A stretch of DNA of 9,015 nucleotides from Pseudomonadota bacterium (GCA_023433185.1 JAEZEN010000366.1:1-9015); one strand, 5' to 3'; positions 1-7,514 are shown, counted from the first letter of the stretch. Program-made: numbers and translations. The notes: generated from the letters alone by a model not told the origin.

Positions 1-742
1 GGTCTGCTTCCACCGCCGCCGGGGGCGTGGCCTCGGCGTCCGTGATGACGGCGGGCTCGTCAGCCGCGAGGAGTTCCTCGGCTGTCGCGGACGGGGCCGG
101 CTCCTCGGCCGGCGGCGCGGTCACGAAGTCCGCCTCCGTCGCCGTCGGCGGCGCATCGCCGTCGCCGGGCGGCAAGGCCGCCATGTCGGCCTCCGGAACC
201 GGATCGGCCGTCGCGGCGGGCGGAGGCTCGGTGGCCTGCGCAGGCGCCTCGGCGAGGTCGGGCGCTGCCTCGCCGCCAGGAGGCGTCGTGGCGGGCACCG
301 TAGGATCGGCATCCGCCAGGGGCGACGGCTCGTCATCCTCGACGGCGGGTGCGGAGGCCGCGTCATCCGTGGCGACCGTCGGGGCGGAAGCCGGATCGTC
401 CATGGCGAGCGGAGGCGCAGCCGGATCGTCCACGGCGGCGGGAGCGGCAGCCGGATCGTCCGCCGCAGGCGGGGCGGAGGCGTCGGCCGTCTCCTCGTCG
501 GGAAGGTCCTCGGCCGGCGCCGGGTCGGCCGCCATCGTCGCCTCCTCGGGCGCGACAGTCGTCGGGGCCGGCGGCTCGGCATCGACGGCGGCGCTCCGGT
601 CGATCGCCGGCGACGGGGCACCCCCGCTGACCACCGTCGATCCCGCGGCATGCTCCCGGCGAAGCTTCAGATCCTCGTACATGACATAGCCAAGCCCGCC
701 GAGAACGACGATGAGTGCCAGCCAGCCGGTGAACCGCCCCAT
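1..742 (-). CDS. Membrane-anchored Ala/Pro/Asp/Glu-rich protein, partial (C-terminus beyond the left edge)
   Basis: The frame is open from ATG at 742 to the window edge, giving 247 residues with no stop. Residues 5-22 (about TGWLALIVVLGGLGYVMY) form one hydrophobic segment followed by a charged EDLKLRRE stretch, so this looks like an uncleaved N-terminal anchor with the rest outside the cytoplasmic membrane. From about residue 33 on, the protein is low complexity, nearly all A, P, D, E, T and V, with decapeptide repeats beginning DDPAA near residues 95, 105 and 115. A GGGAG ribosome-binding site six bases before the ATG and a promoter-like pair upstream support this start and strand. Any folded domain lies outside the window. 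Proteins of this build in Rhizobiales often end in a LysM domain, and a LysM gene is often divergent from a LOG gene; that is recalled context, not seen here. A plus-strand Ala/Ser/Gly-rich frame over the same bases is a shadow. Confidence 0.72.
   Translation of the reverse strand, partial: MGRFTGWLALIVVLGGLGYVMYEDLKLRREHAAGSTVVSGGAPSPAIDRSAAVDAEPPAPTTVAPEEATMAADPAPAEDLPDEETADASAPPAADDPAAAPAAVDDPAAPPLAMDDPASAPTVATDDAASAPAVEDDEPSPLADADPTVPATTPPGGEAAPDLAEAPAQATEPPPAATADPVPEADMAALPPGDGDAPPTATEADFVTAPPAEEPAPSATAEELLAADEPAVITDAEATPPAAVEAD
389..478 (-). repeat. Three 30-bp in-frame tandem repeats in the acidic linker
   Basis: The 13-mer agccggatcgtcc occurs exactly at 389-401, 419-431 and 449-461, a strict 30-base period. 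The 17 bases after each core are similar but diverged. On the minus strand each unit encodes ten residues beginning DDPAA or DDPAS, and a degraded fourth copy encodes TDDAASAPAV just downstream in the protein. The period is a multiple of three, so copy-number change by slippage would keep the frame. Confidence 0.85.
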
Positions 743-772
743 GTTGAACTCCCAATCGTGCCGCAGCACGAC

Positions 773-801
773 ATTAAATCCCTGTTCCGCAGGGGCCACA
801 A
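773..801 (-). promoter_or_regulatory. Candidate promoter for the membrane-anchored protein
   Basis: On the minus strand TTGTGG (801-796) is followed after exactly 17 bases by TTTAAT (778-773), five of six matches to a sigma-70 -10 box but only a half match at -35. Transcription would begin about 25 bases before the ATG at 742. The first bases of that transcript contain a six-base-pair inverted repeat with a four-base loop (756-771), then the GGGAG ribosome-binding site. Consensus match only. Confidence 0.35.
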
Positions 802-813
802 GGCGAACCGCAG

Positions 814-843
814 CTTGACGCCCGACGTTCGCCAATGCCACAT
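814..843 (+). promoter_or_regulatory. Candidate promoter for the LOG gene, predicting a leaderless transcript
   Basis: CTTGAC at 814-819 is a perfect match to the alphaproteobacterial housekeeping -35. After 18 bases comes CCACAT (838-843), four of six matches to the CTATAT -10 element. The ATG at 851 lies seven bases after the -10, where transcription would be expected to start. The LOG gene has no convincing Shine-Dalgarno sequence in front of it, which fits leaderless translation. This is a consensus argument only. Confidence 0.35.
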
Positions 844-850
844 CTCAGGC

Positions 851-1468
851 ATGGCTGAACTCAGAAGCATTTGCGTCTATTGCGGCTCCAACGCCGGCAC
901 GGAGCCACTCTACGCGGCGGCCGCCGAGCGTCTCGGGCGCGACATGGCCGAGGCCGGCGTCAGGCTGATCTACGGCGGCGGCTCGGTGGGGCTCATGGGA
1001 ATCGTCGCCCGTTCCGTCCTCGCCCATGGCGGCGAGGCGACCGGCATCATCCCGCAGTTCCTCAAGGATCGCGAAGTGATGCTGACGGAGGTCTCGGAAC
1101 TCATCGTCACCGCCGACATGCACGAGCGGAAGCGCCTCATGTTCGAGCGCTCCGACGCCTTCGTGTCGCTGCCCGGCGGAATCGGCACCCTCGAGGAGGT
1201 CATCGAGGTGATGACCTGGGCGCAGCTCGAGCAGCACGCGAAACCGATTCTCATCGCCAACATCAACGGATTCTGGGATCCGCTCGTCGAGGTGTTCGCG
1301 CGGATGACCGACGATGGCTTCCTGCACAAGGAGTTCCTCGGCGACCATGTCGCCCTGCCCGTCCGCTTCTGCGAAACGGCCGAGGAGATCGTTCCGACCC
1401 TGCAGTCCGCTGTCGCCATGGTGCCGCGGCCCGAACTCGAGGAGGCGCGGGGCGTCCAGGCGATGTGA
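851..1468 (+). CDS. LOG-family protein (TIGR00730-type Rossmann fold), nucleoside 5'-monophosphate phosphoribohydrolase
   Basis: This 205-residue cytoplasmic protein carries the full signature of the LOG/TIGR00730 family, once called lysine decarboxylase-like. It has an N-terminal SICVYCGSN strand-loop, the nucleotide-binding GGGSVGLMG at 42-50, MHERK at 90-94 with the conserved Arg93, and PGGIGTLEE at 108-116 with the catalytic Glu116. Characterised members split N6-modified adenosine monophosphates, and often AMP, into the base and ribose 5-phosphate; lysine decarboxylation is not supported. I chose ATG 851 because MAELRSICVYCGS matches the usual start of the family and because the in-frame extension back to 650 runs through the divergent gene. 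There is no clear ribosome-binding site. The acid phosphatase begins 11 bases downstream on the same strand, so the two are probably co-transcribed. The bacterial role, whether cytokinin release or nucleotide salvage, cannot be told from sequence. Confidence 0.93.
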   Translation: MAELRSICVYCGSNAGTEPLYAAAAERLGRDMAEAGVRLIYGGGSVGLMGIVARSVLAHGGEATGIIPQFLKDREVMLTEVSELIVTADMHERKRLMFERSDAFVSLPGGIGTLEEVIEVMTWAQLEQHAKPILIANINGFWDPLVEVFARMTDDGFLHKEFLGDHVALPVRFCETAEEIVPTLQSAVAMVPRPELEEARGVQAM

Positions 1469-1479
1469 GGGAGCCGGCG

Positions 1480-2202
1480 ATGGCGTCGCGAGCAGAGCCG
1501 AAGGGAATGGCGGCGAAAGCCTGCCTGCGTGCCGCGCTCCTGCTCGCCCTCGCGGCACCCGCCTTCGCCGGGCAGCCGCAACTTTCCCAGCCCGCCAATG
1601 TCGGCGAGGCGAAGAGTGCCGCGACCGCCTACCACGCTTCCGGCGCCTATGAGCGCGACCTCGCCGGCGTCGGCGCGGCGGCCATCGCCTGGATCGAGAC
1701 GCGCGCGCCGCAGGTCGCGAATCCGGCGCTGGTTCTCGACATCGACGAGACCTCGCTGTCGAACTGGGCGGCGATCAGGGCCGACGACTACGGCTATGTG
1801 TCCTCCGGCCCCTGCGACGCCCTGCCCGAGGGACCGTGCGGCTGGGACGCCTGGGACCTCAGCGCCGAAGCGCCGCCCATCGTCTCGACCCGCGGGCTCT
1901 ACGACGCAGCGCGGGCCCTCGACGTCACGGTATTCTTCATCACCGGCCGCGACGCGCGCCAGCGCGCGGCGACCGAAGACGACCTGCGCCGGTCCGGCTA
2001 TCCGGACTACGCGGAGCTCTACATGACGCCCCCCGGCGCCCGCTTCACGACGATGGCCGACTTCAAGGCGCCGGTCCGGGCCGCGATCGAGGCGGCCGGC
2101 TACACGATCATCGCCAATGTCGGCGACCAGCCGTCGGACCTTGCCGGCGGCCATGCGGAGGAGACGTTCCTCCTGCCCAATCCCTTCTACCGAATCCCCT
2201 GA
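1480..2202 (+). CDS. Secreted HAD-superfamily acid phosphatase (class B / subfamily IIIB type)
   Basis: This is a 240-residue protein with a Sec signal peptide: KACLRAALLLALAAPAFA, with likely cleavage after Ala30. The mature part holds the four HAD motifs in order: DIDET at 87-91 (nucleophile Asp87, general acid Asp89), FFITGRD with Thr155, Lys196 in DFKAP, and GDQPSD with Asp216 and Asp220. The family (PF03767) dephosphorylates small phosphomonoesters such as nucleotides in the periplasm, using Mg2+. The start at 1480 has GAGGGA about seven bases upstream; an in-frame ATG at 1507 would also leave a complete signal peptide but its purine run sits too close. The gene follows the LOG gene by 11 bases and ends four bases from the end of the convergent cimA. 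The cytoplasmic LOG enzyme and this exported phosphatase both act on nucleotide-like phosphates, but no direct link is shown. Confidence 0.9.
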   Translation: MASRAEPKGMAAKACLRAALLLALAAPAFAGQPQLSQPANVGEAKSAATAYHASGAYERDLAGVGAAAIAWIETRAPQVANPALVLDIDETSLSNWAAIRADDYGYVSSGPCDALPEGPCGWDAWDLSAEAPPIVSTRGLYDAARALDVTVFFITGRDARQRAATEDDLRRSGYPDYAELYMTPPGARFTTMADFKAPVRAAIEAAGYTIIANVGDQPSDLAGGHAEETFLLPNPFYRIP

Positions 2203-2206
2203 CGGG

Positions 2207-3808
2207 TCACGCCGCGGCCGCCTTCACGCCCGAACGGAGCAGCTTGTAGACGATCGAGTCGTGCAGCGCCTCGAAGGAGGCGTCGACGATGTTCTCCGAG
2301 ACTCCGACGGTGAACCAGGTGTCGCCCGAGGAATCGCCGCTTTCGATCAGAACGCGGGTGACGGCCCCGGTACCGCCGTTGAGGATACGGACCTTGAAGT
2401 CGATGAGCTCGAGGTCGGCGATGGCGTCGCTGTAGACGCCGAGGTCCTTGCGCAGCGCCCGGTCGAGCGCGTTGACCGGGCCGTTGCCCTCGGCGACGGT
2501 CAGCAGCCGCTCGCCGCCGACATGCAGCTTCACCACGGCCTCCGACACCGAGACCAGCTGGCCGAGCGCGTTGTGCCGCCGCTCGACCGTGACGTGAAAC
2601 CCCTCGACCCGGAAGAAGTCGGGCACGTTGCCGAGGAGCCGCCGGGCGAGCAGCTCGAACGACGCCCCTGCCCCCTCGTAGGCATAGCCGATCGACTCGC
2701 GCTCCTTCACCTCGCGCAGCACGGTGTCGAGCCGCGGGTCGTTCCGGGCGACGGCAATGCCCAACCGCTCGAGCTCGGAGATCAGGTTGGCCTTGCCGGC
2801 CTGCTCCGAGACGAGGACGTGGCGGCGATTGCCGACGATCGCCGGATCGATGTGCTCGTAGGTGCGCGGATCCTTGAGGATCGCCGAGGCATGGATGCCG
2901 GCCTTGGTGGTGAAGGCGGACGCCCCGACATACGCGGCCTGCCGGTTCGGCGCCCGGTTGACCATCTCGTCGAAGCGCTGGGCGATGCGGGTGAGGTCGG
3001 CGAGCCCGGCCGGCGTCACGCCGACGTCGAAGCGTTCGGCATAGGCGGGCTTCAGCATCAGCGTCGGGATCAGCGCGGTCAGGTTGGCGTTGCCGCAGCG
3101 CTCGCCGATGCCGTTGAGGGTTCCCTGGATCTGGCGGACACCGGCTCGGACCGCAGCCAGCGAATTGGCCACCGCCTGCTCGGTGTCGTTGTGGGCATGG
3201 ATGCCGAGATGGTCCCCCGGCACGACCCCGGCAACCGCGCCGACGATGGTCTCGACCTCCTCCGGCAGTGTCCCGCCATTGGTGTCGCATAGCACCACCC
3301 ACCGCGCCCCGGCCTCATGCGCCATGCGCGCGCAGGCGAGCGCGTAATCCGGGTTGGCCTTGTAGCCGTCGAAGAAGTGCTCGCAGTCGACCAGCACTTC
3401 CTTGCCGGCTCCGCGCGCCGCGGTCACCGACTGGCGGATCGCGTCGAGGTTCTCCTCCTCGCTGGTCTGGAGCGCGACCCGCACGTGATAGTCCCAGGCC
3501 TTGGCGACGAAGCAGATGGCGTCGGACTTCGCATCGAGAAGGGCGCGGAGGCCGGGATCGTTGGATGCGCTCGCACCGGGCCGCTTGGTCATGCCGAAGG
3601 CGGTGAACACCGCCCGGTCGGTGCGGCGGGCCTCGAAGAAGGCGGTGTCGGTGGGGTTGGCGCCGGGGTAGCCGCCCTCGATGTAGTCGAGGCCGAGCCG
3701 GTCGAGCATGCCGGCGATCTGGATCTTGTCCTCGAGCGAGAAGTCGACACCGTTGGTCTGGGCGCCGTCGCGCAGCGTCGTGTCGAACAGATAGAGACGT
3801 TCTTTCAT
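2207..3808 (-). CDS. cimA: (R)-citramalate synthase, CimA type
   Basis: This 533-residue protein is a DRE-TIM metallolyase. Near the N-terminus DTTLRDGAQ (9-17) supplies the conserved Arg13 and metal-binding Asp14. DTNGG follows around 175, then the metal ligands His204 and His206 in HAHND and the GTLNGIGERCGNAN segment. A C-terminal LeuA-like allosteric domain covers roughly residues 395-530. The spacing, full length and GYPGANPTD segment fit the CimA branch (TIGR00977) better than 2-isopropylmalate synthase or homocitrate synthase. The reaction is acetyl-CoA plus pyruvate to (R)-citramalate, the first step of the threonine-independent route to 2-oxobutanoate and isoleucine; the regulatory domain usually senses isoleucine. 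ATG 3808 lies nine bases after the stop of the upstream GFA gene and has no clear ribosome-binding site, so translation may depend on coupling. It is the last gene of the operon. Confidence 0.92.
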   Translation of the reverse strand: MKERLYLFDTTLRDGAQTNGVDFSLEDKIQIAGMLDRLGLDYIEGGYPGANPTDTAFFEARRTDRAVFTAFGMTKRPGASASNDPGLRALLDAKSDAICFVAKAWDYHVRVALQTSEEENLDAIRQSVTAARGAGKEVLVDCEHFFDGYKANPDYALACARMAHEAGARWVVLCDTNGGTLPEEVETIVGAVAGVVPGDHLGIHAHNDTEQAVANSLAAVRAGVRQIQGTLNGIGERCGNANLTALIPTLMLKPAYAERFDVGVTPAGLADLTRIAQRFDEMVNRAPNRQAAYVGASAFTTKAGIHASAILKDPRTYEHIDPAIVGNRRHVLVSEQAGKANLISELERLGIAVARNDPRLDTVLREVKERESIGYAYEGAGASFELLARRLLGNVPDFFRVEGFHVTVERRHNALGQLVSVSEAVVKLHVGGERLLTVAEGNGPVNALDRALRKDLGVYSDAIADLELIDFKVRILNGGTGAVTRVLIESGDSSGDTWFTVGVSENIVDASFEALHDSIVYKLLRSGVKAAAA

Positions 3809-3817
3809 GGAAATCGT

Positions 3818-4288
3818 TCATGCCGCGCTGGGCGGCCATGCCTCGGTATCGTGATCGGGATGCTGGCGGCTGATCACCCGGTTCTTGAAGTCATCCTGCC
3901 GAGGCTCCGCTCCGGGCGCGCGCGTCGGCAGGCCCGGAATCCCGTCCACGAAGGGCAGCTTGTCCGCGGGGTTCACCTGGAGCACCGGCGCCGCCACGGT
4001 CGGATCGTCGAAGGCACCGATCGCCAGTTCGACGTCACCGTCACTCTCGAAAGTGAGCGGCGTCCCGCAGTCGCCACAGAATCCGCGGCGAAAAAGGTTC
4101 GAGCTGGCGAAGCGCTTCGGCTCCCCGCGCGTCCACGTCAGCCCGTGGGCCGTGACGAGGGGGCCGTAGAAGGCGCCGAAAGCCTTCTGGCACATCCGGC
4201 AGTGACAGAGCGTGGCGCGGCCAAGGCGCTCGACACGGAACCGCACCGCCCCGCACTGGCAGCCGCCGCTGAAGGGGCCCGCCGTCAC
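3818..4288 (-). CDS. GFA / CENP-V domain zinc-binding protein (tandem copy A)
   Basis: This 156-residue protein has the seven-cysteine pattern of the GFA family (PF04828): C10-x-C12, C28-x-C30-x2-C33 and C71-x2-C74, inside the motifs GGCQCGAVRF, CHCRMCQKAFG and GFCGDCGTPLTF. The fold is named after a glutathione-dependent formaldehyde-activating protein, but most members have no proven activity, so any aldehyde or thiol role is inference. It starts at GTG 4288, overlapping the TGA of copy B in a GTGA junction, with GGAG eight bases upstream. It is clearly a paralog of copy B: the cores align almost without gaps, and both end in QHPDHDT followed by two residues and PP. Copy A differs in residues 78-120 and lacks the YGLEGRLAW segment of B. 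cimA begins nine bases downstream. Confidence 0.9.
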   Translation of the reverse strand: MTAGPFSGGCQCGAVRFRVERLGRATLCHCRMCQKAFGAFYGPLVTAHGLTWTRGEPKRFASSNLFRRGFCGDCGTPLTFESDGDVELAIGAFDDPTVAAPVLQVNPADKLPFVDGIPGLPTRAPGAEPRQDDFKNRVISRQHPDHDTEAWPPSAA

Positions 4289-4782
4289 CGTCCCGACTCC
4301 GGCGGCCAGGATGCGGTGTCGTGGTCGGGATGCTGGTGGCTGGTCGCGGCGATGCGCGCGGCGAACTGGCCCATGTGCTCCTCGGTCGTGCTCTCACCGG
4401 GGAGCGCCGGCAGGGACGAGAACCATGCCAGCCGCCCCTCGAGACCGTACTGCCGGGCGGGCGGCACCTTCGCCGGCTCGTCGAGCGAGCCGAGCGAGAT
4501 GTTGATCGTGCCGCCGTCGAGATGGCGGAACGTCAGCGGAGTCCCGCAGTCGCGGCAGAATCCGCGTTCCGTCGGATCGGAGCTGCGGAAGACCGCAAGC
4601 GTCCCGCGGGTGATCTCGAAGGACCCGACAGGGACGCCGGCGAGCGGCGCGAAGAACGAGCCGAAGGCCTTCTGGCACATGCGGCAGTGACAGATGTGGG
4701 GATCGTCCGGCCGGGCATGCAGCGCGTAGCGCACGGCGCCGCACTGGCAACCGCCGGTGATGCGCATTTCGGTCTCGCTCAT
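4285..4782 (-). CDS. GFA / CENP-V domain zinc-binding protein (tandem copy B)
   Basis: This 165-residue protein has the GFA zinc-site cysteines C12, C14, C31, C33, C36, C76 and C79 in the motifs GGCQCGAVRY, ICHCRMCQKAFGSFF and GFCRDCGTPLTF. After the core come a YGLEGRLAWFSSLPALPGE segment, typical of one large GFA subgroup, and a tail with SHQHPDHDTASWPP. The frame stays open further upstream, but ATG 4782 is the right start: it has an excellent GAGGAG ribosome-binding site six bases before it, and upstream residues run into the VOC gene and lose all similarity. The VOC gene ends 23 bases upstream and copy A overlaps the stop by four bases. Biochemical function is unknown. Presence beside a VOC protein suggests handling of small electrophiles or thiol adducts, which is only guilt by association. 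Confidence 0.92.
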   Translation of the reverse strand: MSETEMRITGGCQCGAVRYALHARPDDPHICHCRMCQKAFGSFFAPLAGVPVGSFEITRGTLAVFRSSDPTERGFCRDCGTPLTFRHLDGGTINISLGSLDEPAKVPPARQYGLEGRLAWFSSLPALPGESTTEEHMGQFAARIAATSHQHPDHDTASWPPESGR

Positions 4783-4805
4783 CGTCGTCTCCTCGCGCTG
4801 CCGCG

Positions 4806-5201
4806 TCACTCCGGATGGTGGCAGCAGGCTTCGAGATTGTGCCCGTCGGCATCGAGCACGAAGGCGCCGTAGTAGTCGGGGTGGTACATGGGACGGAGGC
4901 CGGGCGCGCCGTTGTCCTCGCCACCGGCGGCGATCGCGGCGGCGTGGAAGTCGTCCACCTGCTTCCGCGTCTCGGCGCGGACCGCGATGTGGACCCGCGG
5001 GCTGGTGCGGCCGCCGCCCGAGATCCACAGGAACGGCTTGCCGTCGGCACCGAGCCCCGCGAGCGGATGGTCGCCGGTCTCGTCCTTGCCGAACTCCATG
5101 ACGACGCTCATCCTGAGCGGCGCAAAGGCAGCGCTGTAGAACGCCTTGGCCGCCTCGAAGTCCGAGACGCTCAGCCCGATGTGGTCGATCTCGATGGTCA
5201 T
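4806..5201 (-). CDS. VOC-family (glyoxalase/dioxygenase-fold) protein
   Basis: This 131-residue protein has the paired beta-alpha-beta-beta-beta modules of the vicinal oxygen chelate superfamily. IDHIGLSVSDFEAAKAFY (residues 5-22) opens the first and RVHIAVRAETRKQVDDFHAAA the second. The three usual metal ligands are in place: His7, His71 and Glu124, the last in DADGHNLEAC. Metal-dependent chemistry is therefore likely. Its small size and HPDYYGAFVLD segment match the common bacterial glyoxalase/bleomycin-resistance-like group, whose members are mostly uncharacterised; the substrate cannot be named. The ATG overlaps the stop of the HEPN gene as ATGA, and AGAGGAG lies six bases upstream. The GFA pair follows after 23 bases. 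Lactoylglutathione lyase is possible but not supported specifically. Confidence 0.9.
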   Translation of the reverse strand: MTIEIDHIGLSVSDFEAAKAFYSAAFAPLRMSVVMEFGKDETGDHPLAGLGADGKPFLWISGGGRTSPRVHIAVRAETRKQVDDFHAAAIAAGGEDNGAPGLRPMYHPDYYGAFVLDADGHNLEACCHHPE

Positions 5202-5608
5202 GGTTCGCTCCTCTTGCTTCCGTGAAGCCTTGACCTTGCGTAGTCGAGCAGTCGATTCATGGCAGCAATCGCTTCCGCCGCATTGTCCGCGGTGGCGCCT
5301 TCCAGGGTGTAGTCGGCCCGCGCCCGGAGGTTCTGTGCCACCGACAGCGCCCGGGCGAGATCGGCTGGCGCCTCACCGGTGAGGACCAGACGCTGCGAGA
5401 ACAGCCGCAGCAGGCTCGCATGGGTCTTCCCGACATCCTCCTGACCGGCGTCCTCGAGCAGCCCCTGCACCGCATAGAAGATGGCGTAGTAGGCGCGATT
5501 GCAGGCCGCATTGTAGTCGCCGGATTCGCTCTCGCGACGGGCGCTCTCCGCCGCCTGATCGGCACGCTCAAGATAGGTCGCCACCACTCGCCCCGATCGC
5601 TTTTGCAT
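5198..5608 (-). CDS. HEPN-domain protein (UPF0332/PF05168 type), partner of the upstream nucleotidyltransferase
   Basis: This 136-residue, mostly helical protein carries the landmarks of the HEPN family PF05168: [15 protein letters not shown] (12-26), the core helix ACNRAYYAIFYAVQGLL (35-51), KTHASLLRLF (61-70) and LRARADYTLEG (94-104). Genes of this kind usually pair with an MNT nucleotidyltransferase, as here, and some pairs are toxin-antitoxin systems in which the MNT protein AMPylates the HEPN RNase. However, the canonical R-x4-6-H RNase motif is missing: His63 has no Arg in register, and His129 is preceded by Arg only at -2 and -4. Catalysis is therefore doubtful. From ATG 5608 the gene overlaps the MNT gene by 41 bases with no good ribosome-binding site; GTG codons at residues 8 and 9 would shorten the overlap to about 20. 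The stop overlaps the VOC start (ATGA). Confidence 0.85.
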   Translation of the reverse strand: MQKRSGRVVATYLERADQAAESARRESESGDYNAACNRAYYAIFYAVQGLLEDAGQEDVGKTHASLLRLFSQRLVLTGEAPADLARALSVAQNLRARADYTLEGATADNAAEAIAAMNRLLDYARSRLHGSKRSEP

Positions 5609-5950
5609 CGCGCTTTGCAGAACGGATCAGCCGGGAAGATGAACTCGTCTCCGGCGCCCGCCAGTCGCTCTCCCGGAACAGCCAGGGCTGGACCTCGGCG
5701 CCGCTCTCGACAAGGACGTCATAGGTGCTGCCGGAGAGCCGTGTCGTCTCCTTCTCGACGTCGACACCATCGGCGACGATCACCGCCAGATCGACGTCGC
5801 TGAATGGCGAGGCGTCGCCGCGCGCCCGACTCCCGAACAGGAACACGCCGCGCAGCTTCGGCCCATATCGCTGCCGGACGAGGTCAGCGAAGAGGGCGAT
5901 GCCGCGCGCGACGGCACGTTCGTCGGGCGGTGAAAGAAGATCAATCGCAC

Positions 5951-5954
<4 letters not shown>
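5568..5954 (-). CDS. Minimal nucleotidyltransferase (MNT, MntA-like), pol-beta fold
   Basis: This 128-residue protein has the minimal nucleotidyltransferase signature. Strand [20 protein letters not shown] (37-56) contains the GSRARGD loop at 41-47 and catalytic aspartates Asp53 and Asp55; Asp79 in YDVLV is the probable third metal ligand. Such proteins transfer nucleotides from NTP. With a HEPN partner they can act as antitoxins by AMPylating it, as in MntA-HepT, but that is family knowledge and untested here. The start is GTG 5954, overlapping the cysS TGA in a GTGA junction. A perfect GGAGGT (5966-5961) lies six bases upstream, which settles the start even though the frame stays open further into cysS. 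The last 13 codons overlap the HEPN gene. The tail after Trp98 is Ser/Arg-rich and looks unstructured. Confidence 0.88.
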
Positions 5955-7360
<1,406 letters not shown>

Positions 7361-7370
7361 GCCGAAACGT

Positions 7371-7433
7371 CCCCTCGCCCGCCGGCCGGGGGTCTCGTCT
7401 GTCGTCTTGGTAGGATCAAGCGAGGACGGCCTC
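7371..7433 (-). promoter_or_regulatory. Candidate translational attenuator covering the cysS ribosome-binding site
   Basis: On the minus strand CCTCGC (7425-7420) is fully complementary to GCGAGG (7378-7373), which overlaps the cysS Shine-Dalgarno sequence GAGGGG (7376-7371). That pairing would hide the start signal. GAGG (7433-7430) is complementary to CCTC (7425-7422) across a CCGT loop, so it would compete for the same bases and free the ribosome-binding site. The two pairings exclude each other, as in a leader-peptide attenuator. The stems are short (six and four pairs) and were found by eye without energy calculation. A further CCCCC run at 7392-7388 could also pair with the GGGG. Confidence 0.3.
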
Positions 7434-7447
7434 AGCCAGCGCGTGTG

Positions 7448-7507
7448 CTAGCCGGTAATCAGAATCCCGCAGATGCAGAGCGCGCCCGGGCGCGTGACAG
7501 CATTCAT
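7448..7507 (-). CDS. Candidate cysteine-containing leader peptide upstream of cysS
   Basis: A 19-codon open frame on the minus strand starts at ATG 7507 and ends at TAG 7450-7448, 87 bases before the cysS ATG. It encodes MNAVTRPGALCICGILITG, with two cysteine codons (TGC at residues 11 and 13) close together before the stop. Cysteine is rare in proteins, so a Cys-x-Cys leader in front of cysteinyl-tRNA synthetase suggests sensing of charged tRNA-Cys by ribosome stalling. There is no Shine-Dalgarno sequence, but the ATG lies seven bases after a promoter -10 element, so the peptide could be translated from a leaderless 5' end. Short open frames arise by chance and this one has no conservation evidence here. 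Confidence 0.4.
   Translation of the reverse strand: MNAVTRPGALCICGILITG
7481..7494. repeat. Perfect 14-bp palindrome in the cysS leader
   Basis: cgcgcccgggcgcg is its own reverse complement. It lies inside the candidate leader peptide gene, immediately before the two cysteine codons, and encodes part of the TRPGA stretch. It could be a protein-binding site or a tight RNA hairpin with a four-base loop. It has no T-tract and is not a terminator. In such GC-rich DNA a palindrome like this may also be chance. Confidence 0.6.
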
Positions 7508-7514
7508 GTCCGGT

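Noticed and set aside
389..478. Regular 30-base spacing that could suggest a CRISPR array.
   Set aside because: The units abut directly with no unique spacers, the cores are only 13 bases, and the period is an in-frame decapeptide repeat in a coding region.
27..689. Plus-strand open frame of 220 codons rich in Ala, Ser and Gly.
   Set aside because: It mirrors the minus-strand membrane-anchored gene. The minus frame has a membrane segment, ribosome-binding site and promoter, while this one has only biased composition from GC-rich DNA.
2117..3292. Plus-strand open frame of 391 codons.
   Set aside because: It lies antisense to cimA, whose catalytic motifs are intact. Its DGD/DVE-rich composition is typical of a reverse-complement shadow.
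3317..4690. Plus-strand open frame of 457 codons.
   Set aside because: It is antisense to cimA and both GFA genes, crosses their boundaries, and has no domain of its own.
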